A stretch of DNA of 64,000 bases from CAIQPV01 sp963719855 (GCA_963719855.1 CAVRDK010000004.1:124001-188000); one strand, 5' to 3'. Shown: positions 7,125-17,079, numbered from the stretch's first letter. Notes: generated by a model from the sequence alone, not told the origin. A program made the numbers and translations.

Positions 7125-8612
7125 ATGTTGTCACCCATCACTGAGCAAGAGTTCAACCAACTGGCCGAACAGGGCTACAACCGCATTCCGCTGGTTGTCG
7201 AAACCTTTGCCGATCTCGATACGCCGCTATCGCTGTATCTCAAGCTTGCCAACAAGCCGTATTCCTATCTGCTGGAATCGGTGCAGGGCGGCGAACGTTT
7301 TGGGCGTTATTCCTTCATCGGCCTGCCCGCAGATACGCGCATCACGGTGCGCGGCAAGTTCATCACGTTAACCCAGCCAAGCGGAGAAACCACGCACAGC
7401 GCGGACAACCCGCTGGATTTCATCAAGGACTATCAGTCGCGCTTCAAAGTCGCGTCGCTGCCCGGCCTGCCGCGTTTCACCGGTGGACTGGCCGGATATT
7501 TTGGCTATGACACGGTGCGCTATATCGAGCCGCGTCTCGCTGCCGTGCACAAGCCGGATGTAATCGGCACGCCCGACATCCTGCTGATGCTGACCGAGCA
7601 ACTGGCGGTGGTGGACAACCTTTCCGGCAAGCTCACCTTCGTCGTGTATGCCGATCCGGCACAGGATCATGCATACAAACACGCGCACCAGCGGCTTGAT
7701 GCGTTGCAACGTTCATTGCGCCAACCGGTAAAAATCCCCGAGGCTGCGCAATTACGCGGTTATGAGGCTCACTCCGAATTCGGCGAGGAGGCATTCAAGG
7801 CCGCAGTGGAAAAAGCCAAACGCTATATCTTCGATGGCGACATCATGCAGGTGGTGCTGTCGCAACGTATGGTGCAGCCCTTTCCCGCCTCGCCGCTGTC
7901 GCTTTACCGCGCACTGCGCAGCGTCAATCCTTCGCCTTACATGTTCTATTACGACATGGGCGACCATCATGTGGTTGGTGCCTCACCGGAAATCTTGGCG
8001 CGACTGGAAGGCGACACCGTCACCGTGCGACCCATCGCCGGAACGCGCCCGCGCGGCAAAACGCCGCAACAGGATGCCGCGCTGGCAGACGAGTTACTGG
8101 CCGATCCGAAAGAGCTGGCCGAACATCTGATGCTGATCGACCTTGGCCGCAATGACATCGGTCGCGTCGCCGAAAACGGCACTGTGAAACTTACCGAGAA
8201 GATGGTCATCGAGCGCTATTCACACGTGATGCACATCGTCTCCAATGTTGATGCAAAACTCAAACCCGGACTGCATGCAATTGATGTCTTGAAAGCCACC
8301 TTTCCTGCCGGTACGGTCAGCGGCGCCGCCAAGGTACGCGCGATGGAAATCATTGACGAACTGGAACCGAGCAAGCGCGGAATTTACGCTGGTGCGGTAG
8401 GTTATCTGGGATTCAATGGCGACATGGATCTGGCCATCGCGTTGCGTACCGCCGTGATTAAAAACGACACCCTGTTCGTGCAGGCAGGCGCAGGTATTGT
8501 GGCCGATTCAGTGCCCTCCAGCGAATGGCTGGAGACGCAAAACAAGGCGCGCGCCGTGTTGCGCGCAGCCGAGATGGTGCTGGAAGGCCTCGACGCCAAA
8601 GTACATCGCTAG
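7125..8612 (+). CDS. trpE: anthranilate synthase component I
   Basis: First committed step of tryptophan synthesis: chorismate plus ammonia to anthranilate, in complex with TrpG. The 495 residues include the N-terminal YLLESVQGGERFGRYSFIG, whose LLES is the known tryptophan-feedback site. The C-terminal chorismate-binding domain carries PIAGTRPRG, HLMLIDLGRNDIGR and FPAGTVSGAAKVRAMEIID. The alanine in PIAGT separates it from PabB. trpG starts 11 nt after its stop, so trpEGD are co-transcribed. A 90-nt palindromic repeat occupies the leader. Confidence 0.97.
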   Translation: MLSPITEQEFNQLAEQGYNRIPLVVETFADLDTPLSLYLKLANKPYSYLLESVQGGERFGRYSFIGLPADTRITVRGKFITLTQPSGETTHSADNPLDFIKDYQSRFKVASLPGLPRFTGGLAGYFGYDTVRYIEPRLAAVHKPDVIGTPDILLMLTEQLAVVDNLSGKLTFVVYADPAQDHAYKHAHQRLDALQRSLRQPVKIPEAAQLRGYEAHSEFGEEAFKAAVEKAKRYIFDGDIMQVVLSQRMVQPFPASPLSLYRALRSVNPSPYMFYYDMGDHHVVGASPEILARLEGDTVTVRPIAGTRPRGKTPQQDAALADELLADPKELAEHLMLIDLGRNDIGRVAENGTVKLTEKMVIERYSHVMHIVSNVDAKLKPGLHAIDVLKATFPAGTVSGAAKVRAMEIIDELEPSKRGIYAGAVGYLGFNGDMDLAIALRTAVIKNDTLFVQAGAGIVADSVPSSEWLETQNKARAVLRAAEMVLEGLDAKVHR

Positions 8613-8623
8613 GGAGAACGAAT

Positions 8624-9196
8624 ATGTTATTGATGATAGACAACTACGACTCCTTCACCTACAACCTGGTACAGTATTTCGCCGAGTTGGGGGCAGAGGT
8701 GGTCGTGCATCGCAACGACGAAATCACACTGGAGCAGATTGAGGCGCTGCAACCACAGTACATCGTGGTTTCGCCGGGGCCATGCACGCCCAACGAAGCA
8801 GGTGTTTCGGTGCCGACGATCAAGCAGTTCGCCGGGCGTATTCCCATCCTCGGCGTGTGCCTCGGACACCAGAGCATTGGTCAGGCTTTCGGCGGACGCA
8901 TCATTCACGCCAAGCAACTGATGCACGGCAAGACCTCGGCAATCCATCACAACGGCACCAGCGTATTTCGCGGCCTGCCCAACCCGTTCACCGCCACGCG
9001 TTATCACTCGCTGGTGATCGAACGTGAAACGCTGCCGGACTGTCTGGAGATCACTGCATGGACCGAAGACGGCGAAATCATGGGCGTGCGCCACAAGACG
9101 CTGACAGTGGAAGGAGTGCAATTCCACCCGGAATCCATCCTCACCGAACACGGACATGACATGCTGAGGAATTTTCTCGAAGGGGCGGGGCGATGA
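8624..9196 (+). CDS. trpG: anthranilate synthase component II (glutamine amidotransferase)
   Basis: Supplies ammonia to TrpE from glutamine; in many bacteria it also serves PabB, and no separate pabA is in the window. 190 residues of class-I GATase: DNYDSFTYNLVQY start, VVSPGPCTPNEAG oxyanion region, GVCLGHQ nucleophile cysteine, and FHPESI with the catalytic His and Glu. The ATG at 8624 follows AGGGAG; longer upstream reading overlaps trpE. It overlaps trpD by 4 nt (ATGA), which points to translational coupling. Confidence 0.96.
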   Translation: MLLMIDNYDSFTYNLVQYFAELGAEVVVHRNDEITLEQIEALQPQYIVVSPGPCTPNEAGVSVPTIKQFAGRIPILGVCLGHQSIGQAFGGRIIHAKQLMHGKTSAIHHNGTSVFRGLPNPFTATRYHSLVIERETLPDCLEITAWTEDGEIMGVRHKTLTVEGVQFHPESILTEHGHDMLRNFLEGAGR

Positions 9197-10224
9197 ATTT
9201 TTCGCAAACATTGACAAGCCTGATTGAACGCCACGATTTATCGTTAGCGGAAATGTGCGAACTAATGCAAAGCATCATGAAGGGCGAGGCGGCAGGTGGT
9301 CTCAATTCCGTCCAAATTTCAGCTGTATTGGTTGCATTGCGCATGAAAGGTGAAACTGTTACTGAGATTGCGGCAGCAGCCGGAGTCATGCGAGAACGCT
9401 CCAACAAGGTTGTAGTGCAGGACAATGGCCACCTGATCGACACCTGCGGCACAGGTGGAGACGGGATACAAACCTTCAACATTTCCACCGCCAGCGCGCT
9501 GGTCGCGGCGGCAGCCGGGGCACACGTCGCCAAGCACGGCGGACGCTCGGTCTCCAGCACCTGCGGCAGTGCGGATGTGCTGGAAAAACTTGGCGTCAAC
9601 GTGAATCTCACGCCGCAGCAAGTGGCGCATTGCGTGGACAGCATCGGCGTCGGTTTCATGTTCGCTCCTAACCATCACAGTGGGATGAAGCACGCCGCAC
9701 CGGTGCGCCGCGATATTGCCGTGCGCACCCTGTTCAATTTGCTGGGGCCGCTGACCAACCCGGCGGACGCGAAGAACCAGGTGATGGGGGTGTTTCGCAA
9801 GGAGCTTACCGCCAAGCTGGCGCACGTGCTGCAACAGCTTGGCAGCCACCATGTGCTGGTGGTACACGGCGAAGATGGCATGGATGAAATTTCCATCGGC
9901 GGCGCCACACATATCGCCGAACTGAAAGACGGCAAGGTCAGAGAATACACCGTGCAACCCGGCGACTTCGGGTTGAAGATTGAACAGCTTGATGCTATCC
10001 GCGTTGCCAATGCTGACGAAGCAAAAGCCATGTTGCTCAGCGTGCTCGATAATCAGCCCGGCGCTGCGCGCGACATCGTGCAACTCAATGCCGGAGCCGC
10101 CATCTATGTGGCCGGATTGACCGACTCATTGGCGGAGGGCGTGAAGAAGGCCGACGAAGTCATCGCCAGCGGTGCGGCGAAAAACAAATTGGTGCAACTA
10201 ATACAGGTCAGCAACAGCGGGTAA
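9193..10224 (+). CDS. trpD: anthranilate phosphoribosyltransferase
   Basis: Attaches phosphoribose from PRPP to anthranilate, the second step of the tryptophan pathway. 343 residues with the PRPP site GTGGDGIQTFNIST and the KHGGRSVSSTCGSADVLE motif of the family, and the anthranilate-site segment MKHAAPVRRDI. Starts inside the trpG stop (ATGA). In most betaproteobacteria trpC follows; here the next gene is a TusA-like gene about 250 nt on, so trpC must be elsewhere. Confidence 0.97.
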   Translation: MNFSQTLTSLIERHDLSLAEMCELMQSIMKGEAAGGLNSVQISAVLVALRMKGETVTEIAAAAGVMRERSNKVVVQDNGHLIDTCGTGGDGIQTFNISTASALVAAAAGAHVAKHGGRSVSSTCGSADVLEKLGVNVNLTPQQVAHCVDSIGVGFMFAPNHHSGMKHAAPVRRDIAVRTLFNLLGPLTNPADAKNQVMGVFRKELTAKLAHVLQQLGSHHVLVVHGEDGMDEISIGGATHIAELKDGKVREYTVQPGDFGLKIEQLDAIRVANADEAKAMLLSVLDNQPGAARDIVQLNAGAAIYVAGLTDSLAEGVKKADEVIASGAAKNKLVQLIQVSNSG

Positions 10225-10470
10225 TCCAAGCGGGGGGCGGCCCGGTGGCCAGTTACTTTCTATTGCTTCGCAAAAATAAAGCCATCAAAGAAAAGGCTAG
10301 CCGTTGGCAAAAGTAAGCAATATCTCCAGTCCCGAATCGAATAGGCCGGGTTTTTCCTTGCGCGCAGCCTCAAAAACGGCACGGCTTTCCTCCATTGCAT
10401 TCTGTGGGTTGATGAGTCATTATGTTAAAGCGACAGGTAAGGCTACATTGCCCCAAATGAGGAGTCGAGG

Positions 10471-10710
10471 ATGCCTAAAGATATTGATTCGCGCATAGAT
10501 GCCTCCGGCGTGTGCTGCCCCTTACCTCTGATTCAACTGGCCAAGTCCGTCAATGATCTCAAACCGGGACAGACGCTTGGAACCATCAGCAACGACCCCA
10601 TATTCGAGACTTCCGTCCGCGACTTTTGCCAAGCCAACGGTCATGCCGTGCTCGAAGTTACAGCCGACGATAACCATAGCGTGCCCATGCTGATCAGGGT
10701 GGGAGGTTGA
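10471..10710 (+). CDS. TusA/SirA-family sulfur-carrier-like protein
   Basis: A 79-residue protein with IDASGVCCPLPLIQLAKSV at its start, the CPxP motif of the TusA (SirA/YeeD) family, whose cysteine carries persulfide sulfur for tRNA thiolation, molybdenum cofactor or sulfur oxidation. There is a second cysteine directly before the active one. GGAG lies shortly upstream of the ATG. No dsr or hdr genes are beside it, so the sulfur pathway it serves is unknown. ttcA, a tRNA thiolation enzyme, is elsewhere in the window but is not linked. Confidence 0.82.
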   Translation: MPKDIDSRIDASGVCCPLPLIQLAKSVNDLKPGQTLGTISNDPIFETSVRDFCQANGHAVLEVTADDNHSVPMLIRVGG

Positions 10711-10834
10711 ACATAGCAAACGCGCCGACAAGGGGATCAACGCGAATTACCTTGAAATTGCGGCGGCCAACTATAACGTAACGTTCTGAGAGCAGGCTTA
10801 TGAGTTCCCCTTTCGACAAGTGTCTCTCCCTATT

Positions 10835-13768
10835 ATGAATGAGCTTGGTGACCAAACCAGCCTTCCCAATCTCAGCCACAAAGAGTTGGCACTTTTGCTT
10901 GAACTCGGAGAACGCCTGGTTTCTGAACTGGAACTGGAAAAAGTGCTGATGCTGGTGGCTGAGACGGCCTGCCAAGTCGTCCAGGCTGAAACTCTGGTCG
11001 TACCCATAATAGACCAGGATCGGCAAACGTTTACTTATCGCGCCGCGAGTGGCAAATATGCCGAAATGATTCTTGGCCAGACATTCCCTATCCATGAGGG
11101 TGCTTGTGGTTGGGTGATGGGACACCAACGCCCACTACTGTTTGGAGAGGGGGGGAGTTTCGAATTAGAGGCCAACGCCCGTTGGCATTTAGGTATGGCC
11201 TCAAATCTCCTCGTGCCACTGATTTGCCGTGGCACCATCGCCGGAGGCTTGTCGGCGATGGGCAAGCAAGGAGGTGCAGCCTTCAATCAACGTGATTTGA
11301 CGGTGCTAACCCTGTTTGCCAATCAGGCCAGCATCGCCATTGACAACGCGAAGTTGTTTCATGACCTCAACTTGGAAGAATCGCGGCTACGTGCGAGCGA
11401 ACAACGTTTCCGAACCCTGTTCAATAACGCCGAGGTCGCGATGTTCAGGTCACGGCTAGATGGCAGTTAGACGCTTGATTGCAATGACAAGTTCCTTGAG
11501 ATTGTCGGAAGGACTCGCGAGGAAATCATCGGCAAGCCGTCAGCCATTTATTGGGAAGACCCACAGAAAAGAGAGGAGATGGTTCGCCAGTTGAACGCGG
11601 AAGGACGTGTGACAGATTTCGAGTTCGGGATGCTGAACACAAAAGGGGAATTGCGGCACTGCGTTACCTCGCTGAAACTCTTCCGGGAGGATGGCCTGCT
11701 CGAAGGCACCATCATGGACATTACCGAGCGGCAGCGGGCGACACAGGAACTCGCGCTGGTGAATTTCGCGATGAACCATATTAGGGAAGCTGCCTATCTG
11801 GCCGACGAACAGGGCTGCTTACATTACGTGAATGACGAAGCTTGCAGGGTGATGGGTTATCGACGCGACGAACTGCTTAAAATGCGGGTCATTGACGTTG
11901 ATACCGTCAACACACGACAGGAACAATGGGCGGCTAATTGGGAGCGGCTCAAGAGCCAGAAATCGGCCACTTTTGAAAGCCGTCACATCAATCGGAAGGG
12001 CAGTGATTTTCCGGTAGAGATAAATGCCAACTATTTCGAATTCATGGGACAGCCCTACATCTTGGGCTTGGTACGGGACATCACCGAGCGCAAGCGCACG
12101 GAGGGCATTGCCGAACAGTACCGCACTGTCATTCATGCCTCGCTTGACGGATTCTGGATCACCGATACATCGGGCCGGATTCTCGATGTCAATGAGGCTA
12201 TCTGCCGAATGTATGGATATTCACGCGACGAGCTTCTTCGCATGAGCATCTCCGACATCGAGGTAGACGAAACCCCCGAGGAGACCGCTGCACACATCAG
12301 TGAAATGGTTAAAACCGAACATGCGCAATTTGAAGCCCGGCACAAGCGCAAGGACGGCACCATAGCCAACGTGGAGATCAGCATTCAGCACGTAGCCAAT
12401 CTGGGGGATCGTCTCTTCGTCTTCATCCGGGACATCAGCCGCCTCAAGGCGCACGAGGCTGAGCTGAGACATGTTGCTCATTATGATGCGCTGACTGGCA
12501 TCCCTAACCGGGTATTGCTGGCTGACCGCATGAAGCAAGCCATTGCACAAACAGCGCGTGAACAGAACATGATGGCAATCTGCTATCTCGATCTCGACGG
12601 CTTTAAGCCCATCAACGACACCATGGGGCACGATGTAGGAGACTTGATATTGATCGAAGTGGCCAAGCGCATCGGGAACGCCATACGCGGTGGGGATACC
12701 GTTGCTCGCCTGGGTGGGGACGAATTTGTGGCATTACTGCTGGGACTTGAAAAGGGCGAAGAGTGCGCAGCGACGCTTGAACGCCTGCTCGTAGCGATTG
12801 CCCAGCCAATTACTGTCAAAAACAAGAACAGCATAATCAGCGCCAGCATCGGGGTTAGCATCTACCCACTTGACCATGAAGACCCTGACACGCTGTTACG
12901 CCATGCCGACCAGGCCATGTACCAAGCCAAGCAATCTGGGAAAAATCGCTTCCACATTTACGATCCTGCACTGGATCGACGTGCTCGTGACCAACACGAA
13001 TTCATGAAAAGTATCCGCAACGGGCTGAAAAACGACCAGTTTGAACTGTTTTACCAGCCCAAGATCAACTTGCGCACCAAGGAGTTGGTGGGTGTAGAAG
13101 CACTTATTCGCTGGCGACATCCAGAACGCGGCCTGCTTTCCCCGGCAGCATTTTTGCGCCACATCGAGAACACCTATCTCGACATCGAGATCGGCGAGTG
13201 GGTAACAGCTACTGCACTCGCCCAGATGAATCACTGGCAAAATTCAGGGCTAGACATCGAGGTCAGCATCAACATCTCTGGCTATCACATGGAGTCCCTT
13301 GGCTTCGTGGAAAAACTGCAGCAGCAGATCGCGCATTACCCGAAAATGCCGATGGGCAAGCTTCAGATCGAAGTGCTGGAAACGGTAGCGCTTAACGACA
13401 TCGCCATTGTGAGAGGAATTATCGAGGCATGCCGCAAGTTTGGTGTGGGATTTGCGCTGGACGATTTCGGCACAGGCTATTCCTCTTTGTCTTACCTGAG
13501 CAGCCTGCCAGTTGACGTGCTCAAGATAGACCAGTCTTTCGTGCGAGATATGCTGGAAGACAAGGGAGACATGGCTATAGTCCAAGGTATCATCGCCTTG
13601 GCGCGTGCATTTAATCGACAGACGGTGGCAGAGGGCATTGAGACGGAGGAGCATTATAAAATATTGTGCAACATGGGCTGCGAGTTAGGACAAGGCTATT
13701 ACATCGCTCGCCCGATGCAGGCAGGCGAACTGACAAACTGGAAAGCAGCCCGAAAGGATGATTTGTGA
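10835..13768 (+). pseudogene. GAF-PAS-GGDEF-EAL c-di-GMP protein with in-frame stop
   Basis: One reading frame runs from 10835 to 13768 but holds a TAG at 11468-11470 (codon 212) in the first PAS domain, directly after SRLDGS and before TLDCNDKFLEIVGRT. In order: GAF (about 20-175), PAS with the stop, two further PAS domains ending DITERK and DISRL, GGDEF with intact GGDEF, and EAL with intact EALIRW and DDFGTGYSS. It would make and/or break cyclic di-GMP. A GTG at 10820 is an alternative start. The part after the stop could still be made from an internal start (ATG 11579). It overlaps the HDOD gene by 4 nt. Confidence 0.85.
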
Positions 13769-14622
13769 ATTCCCCAAAAAACCTGCTCCACAAGATCGAG
13801 AACCTTGATAGCTTGCCCGCAATTCCGAGCATCGCACAGAGAATTTTGTCGCTGAAAATAACTACCGACGAAGGCGAGCGTGCACTGCTCGAATTGATCA
13901 AAAACGACCCTCCCATTTTGTCCAAAATAGTCGGCTTGTCCAATTCTCCGTTGTTTGGCACAGGTCGGGAAATCCTGACACTGAAAGATGCTGCAGCATT
14001 GCTCGGGAGCAAGCGTGTCAAGATGATCGCGCTGAGTTTCGCCCTGATGTCATCCATGATAAGGAAATCGAGAAACCTGCTCAATATCGGTTGCTTGTGG
14101 AGACACAGCCTGGCAGTTGCCATGACGATGGATACTCTGGCCCGCCTCATGCCGGATGACCGTCGCCCCTCGGATGAAGAAATATATCTCGCTGGCCTGT
14201 TGCACGATATCGGTTTCCTGGTACTGGATTACATTGATGCCAAGCTCAGTGACCAACTTCATGCCCGCCTTGCCGCCGAACCCGGACGCCCCGTAGAAGA
14301 AATTGAAGCGGAAATGCTGGAGATAAACCACAGTGAATTGGGAGCGGAACTGGGGCGCCGCTGGGATTTGCCGGAGCGCATCATTGCCGTGATGCGCTAC
14401 CACCACGTACCAAATGATGAACGACCCGCAGTTGGGCAGCCGCTGGTTGCCATGGCTAATCTGGCGGAAAAACTGCTACCCACTTTGGGCATTGCCGAAT
14501 CGGTGCAGACCGACATTGCCGCTAAAGAGTGGCAGGCTTTGGGTATCGACCCACTCAAGGAGGATGAGATCAGGGCTAAAGTTCAAGAACATGCCAAGCA
14601 AGTGGCAGCTATGAATACATGA
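13765..14622 (+). CDS. HDOD-domain signalling protein
   Basis: 285 residues of HDOD domain: LPAIPSIAQRIL at the start, then DPPILSKIVGLSNSPLFG, HSLAVAMTMDTLA, LAGLLHDIGFLVLD and MRYHH. HDOD proteins are HD-like, mostly non-catalytic and regulatory, often acting with c-di-GMP proteins. Start is a GTG overlapping the TGA of the GGDEF/EAL gene, so the two are coupled. This supports a joint signalling role, although the upstream gene carries a stop. Confidence 0.88.
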   Translation: MNSPKNLLHKIENLDSLPAIPSIAQRILSLKITTDEGERALLELIKNDPPILSKIVGLSNSPLFGTGREILTLKDAAALLGSKRVKMIALSFALMSSMIRKSRNLLNIGCLWRHSLAVAMTMDTLARLMPDDRRPSDEEIYLAGLLHDIGFLVLDYIDAKLSDQLHARLAAEPGRPVEEIEAEMLEINHSELGAELGRRWDLPERIIAVMRYHHVPNDERPAVGQPLVAMANLAEKLLPTLGIAESVQTDIAAKEWQALGIDPLKEDEIRAKVQEHAKQVAAMNT

Positions 14623-14903
14623 CTGGCCGCCATTCGTATTTTGAGGTTGGTTTGGGCATTTTCTCAGCAAATATGCTTCCCCGGTAAAGAACTTATTTGT
14701 CGGTAACAAGCTTCGCGGATTCAAGATCAATATCGCAACCAAATACCGAAAATCAAGTATTGCGCTTAACCGCCATCATGGATAGTCTTCCAGATGACAT
14801 GACAAGCAATTGCCGTCTGTTCATTTCTCCATTTCCTCTTTTGAACAGGCACTCTGATTCTACTTAGTAACAATGTTTACCCATTTCTATCAATGCGACT
14901 AGA

Positions 14904-15329
14904 GTGATTCCAGTGAGCCATTCAAAGACCCAAGTGATAATTTCCACGCTTGTATTTGTTGGCGTATCAGCGTTTTCATTTTATTTTCTTTTGCAAGAAA
15001 AGAATGTCAATCAATTGTCGGAAGGCGCACAAACAGCACAAGAGCAGCAACAGACGAACCGGGTTATCCTTTATTACAGTAATGGTTGTCCGCATTGCGC
15101 GGCTGTGGAGTCGTATCTGAAGCAAAACCAGATCAGAAATAAAATCACGTTTTATATAAAAGAAGTCAATCACAATAGCAGCAACGCAAAAGACCTCCAG
15201 CTAAAAGCAAAAATATGCGGCCTGCCAAATGAAGCAATCAGGGTGCCGTTTCTGTGGGATGGTGAAAAATGCCTGATCGGCGACCAAGTCATTATTGACT
15301 TCTTTAAGCAAAAAACTGCTGTGAAATAA
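14904..15329 (+). CDS. membrane-anchored thioredoxin-fold protein (CPHC)
   Basis: 141 residues: one membrane segment at about 10-30, a Gln-rich linker, then a glutaredoxin/thioredoxin-like domain with NGCPHCAAVESYL (C62, C65) and a likely cis-proline in RVPFLWDGEKCLIGD. The topology puts the CPHC site outside the cytoplasm, so a periplasmic disulfide or redox role is likely. Start is GTG at 14904, with GTG at 14913 as alternative. It is followed at 1 nt by a membrane protein with a CPIC motif. The three genes here are AT-richer than their neighbours. Confidence 0.72.
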   Translation: MIPVSHSKTQVIISTLVFVGVSAFSFYFLLQEKNVNQLSEGAQTAQEQQQTNRVILYYSNGCPHCAAVESYLKQNQIRNKITFYIKEVNHNSSNAKDLQLKAKICGLPNEAIRVPFLWDGEKCLIGDQVIIDFFKQKTAVK

Positions 15330-15330
15330 C

Positions 15331-15852
15331 ATGAAGAATATCTCAGCTCTTGCTTTGTTGGCATCGACATTCAGCCTGTTTTTTGTTCAGAGCGCGTTTG
15401 CCGTTTGTCCGATTTGCACGCTTGCCGTCGGCGCTGGTGTGGGCCTTTCACGCTGGATGGGAATCGACGATGCCATCACCGGGTTGTGGATCGGCGGATT
15501 GGTGGTCTCCATGATTACCTGGACCGAAAGCTGGCTGGAAGCGCGAAACATCCGATTCAAAGGCAGGGTCTACCTCAACATCCTTACCTACTTCGCTTTC
15601 ATTATCATTCCGCTATATTACACAGGGATTGTCAGCAATCCGGTTAACGCCTTAGGCACCTATGGCTTGGACAAACTGCTTTTGGGCATCATCACAGGCA
15701 GCGCGGCATTCTGGTTCGGCGCTAGTTGGTATTTTTATCTCAAGGAAAACAATAACGGGCACGCTTATTTCCCATTTCAAAAAGTTGTGATGCCGATTTC
15801 GCCGTTGCTATTTCTAACCCTCGTTTTCTATTATTTAGGACAGCATTCATGA
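15331..15852 (+). CDS. conserved membrane protein with N-terminal CPIC
   Basis: 173 residues: cleavable-type signal (1-24, ending SAFA), at once followed by VCPICT (C26, C29), then GVGLSRWMGIDDAITGLWIGGL and three or four more membrane helices. From memory, similar proteins are found in candidate-phyla (Patescibacteria) genomes, with no known function. The Cys pair at the mature N-terminus beside a CPHC protein suggests electron or disulfide exchange between them, an inference. The stop overlaps the next start (ATGA). Confidence 0.65.
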   Translation: MKNISALALLASTFSLFFVQSAFAVCPICTLAVGAGVGLSRWMGIDDAITGLWIGGLVVSMITWTESWLEARNIRFKGRVYLNILTYFAFIIIPLYYTGIVSNPVNALGTYGLDKLLLGIITGSAAFWFGASWYFYLKENNNGHAYFPFQKVVMPISPLLFLTLVFYYLGQHS

Positions 15853-16388
15853 ACAACGATAACAATCCCATCAAGAATCTGAGCGAATTCATCGCTAAAG
15901 TGGATGATATGAAAAAGCAGCACAAGATGGATCTGTCGTCCGATCAGGATTTAACCATTGCAATTATGAATTTGGTCAGCATTGAGGAGCATTTTTTCTT
16001 CACCGGCGCCAAACTGGGCAAGCATGAATACTATGACATGATCAATGATGTGCGCGAAATGAGGAAATCGCTCCTGGAAAAGATCATCAAGGAATATGAG
16101 GGCGAGGTCTGGTGCATATCAAAGCATCTGCTTGCCGCTTCGATGCGCCTGATGGAAGTTGGCACCAAACAGTTGGGCATGGGCAAGAAGGATGATGGCT
16201 ATGATCTCTTTGAAAAAGCGTATAACCTCTACTCGCTTTTTTGGGGCCTCAATATGAAATTGCTGAACGTCGGCGACATCAAAAAAATCGACGATATGGC
16301 AATGAACAAAACCGATACAGAAAAAAAAGGATTCATGGGAAAACTAGGCGATCTCGTTAAAAGAGCTATTAATTGCTGCATAGAATAA
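15849..16388 (+). CDS. uncharacterised helical protein of the same operon
   Basis: 179 residues, mostly charged alpha-helix without membrane segments: DLTIAIMNLVSIEEHFFFT, then VREMRKSLLEKIIKEYEGEVW, CISKHLLAASMRLMEVG and NLYSLFWGLNMKLL. It ends NCCIE. No family is recognised with confidence; its partner genes recall sets found in Patescibacteria. It is translationally coupled to the membrane protein (ATGA). The stop codon TAA is part of the direct repeat bordering a short transposon-like element. Confidence 0.6.
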   Translation: MNNDNNPIKNLSEFIAKVDDMKKQHKMDLSSDQDLTIAIMNLVSIEEHFFFTGAKLGKHEYYDMINDVREMRKSLLEKIIKEYEGEVWCISKHLLAASMRLMEVGTKQLGMGKKDDGYDLFEKAYNLYSLFWGLNMKLLNVGDIKKIDDMAMNKTDTEKKGFMGKLGDLVKRAINCCIE

Positions 16389-16485
16389 TATGCCTCTGAA
16401 CTATTTTCAGTATGCGGTGTTTCCCACTTTGATAAAGGGGGAAGCGGTTCGGTGGTACTCACCCTGAGAATTGTTCAGAGGCATA
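16389..16485. mobile_element. 97-bp MITE with 8-bp target duplication
   Basis: Perfect 13-bp terminal inverted repeats TATGCCTCTGAAC / GTTCAGAGGCATA, extendable to about 22 bp with two mismatches, are flanked by direct repeats TAGAATAA (16381-16388 and 16486-16493). No coding capacity. The left copy of the duplication includes the stop codon of the upstream gene, which is kept intact. Confidence 0.85.
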
Positions 16486-16656
16486 TAGAATAATCGCACA
16501 GAGTTCAACCATTTTGCACTTCGGCGGTACCCGGGACACCGGGACATAAATGTTTGGCGATTTCAGTAAAGCCAAGATTAAGAGTGTCTCCTACATCACG
16601 CATTCAGGGTCTTGCATTAACGCATGATGACTCGAACAAGCAAGTACGACGGTGTT

Positions 16657-17079
16657 TTAAAACTCAATCGACTTGATTCCGTTGCGCTTTGCGTTTGCGG
16701 CCAGTGAGGTATCCAGCGTGGCCATCTGGCTTGCCTCCAGTTCCAACGCGACAGCAAGATGCAATGAGTCGCCGGAACGCAGGCCGTGCTTGTGCTGCTG
16801 AACCATTTTCGCCGCTTGCCTGAATGCGCTACGGCTGACTGAAACGATGCGCAAACCGCCGTCTGCCAATACTTCAAATTCCTTGCGCACGCGCTTTGCG
16901 TTGGCTTCGTTGATCTGGCCGGTGCGTAGCTTGATCGACAAGGCGCTGTGGAACTCGGTGAGCAACCAGTCGGAAGTGGTCGGCGTGTCGCGTAGCCCGG
17001 CAAACCATGTTGTGACGGCTTGCGTTTTCGGCTCGGCGGTGAGCAGCGGGACGATCACGCTGGTATCAACGTAGATCAT
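16657..17079 (-). CDS. vapC: PIN-domain toxin (VapC-like)
   Basis: 140 residues starting MIYVDTSVIVPLL, the PIN fold with its first acidic residue (D5). TEFHSALSIK carries the second, GLRSGDSLHLAVAL the third (D in SGDSLH), and a final Asp lies in ATLDTSLA. VapC toxins are Mg-dependent RNases, often cleaving tRNA. It overlaps the preceding antitoxin reading frame at 17079. Because the antitoxin gene has a frameshift, either the toxin is weak, the antitoxin shift is an error, or another antitoxin acts. Confidence 0.85.
   Translation of the reverse strand: MIYVDTSVIVPLLTAEPKTQAVTTWFAGLRDTPTTSDWLLTEFHSALSIKLRTGQINEANAKRVRKEFEVLADGGLRIVSVSRSAFRQAAKMVQQHKHGLRSGDSLHLAVALELEASQMATLDTSLAANAKRNGIKSIEF

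Noticed and set aside
14623..14903. Further gene or RNA between the HDOD gene and the redox module
   Set aside because: No open frame with a start signal and no conserved RNA pattern visible.
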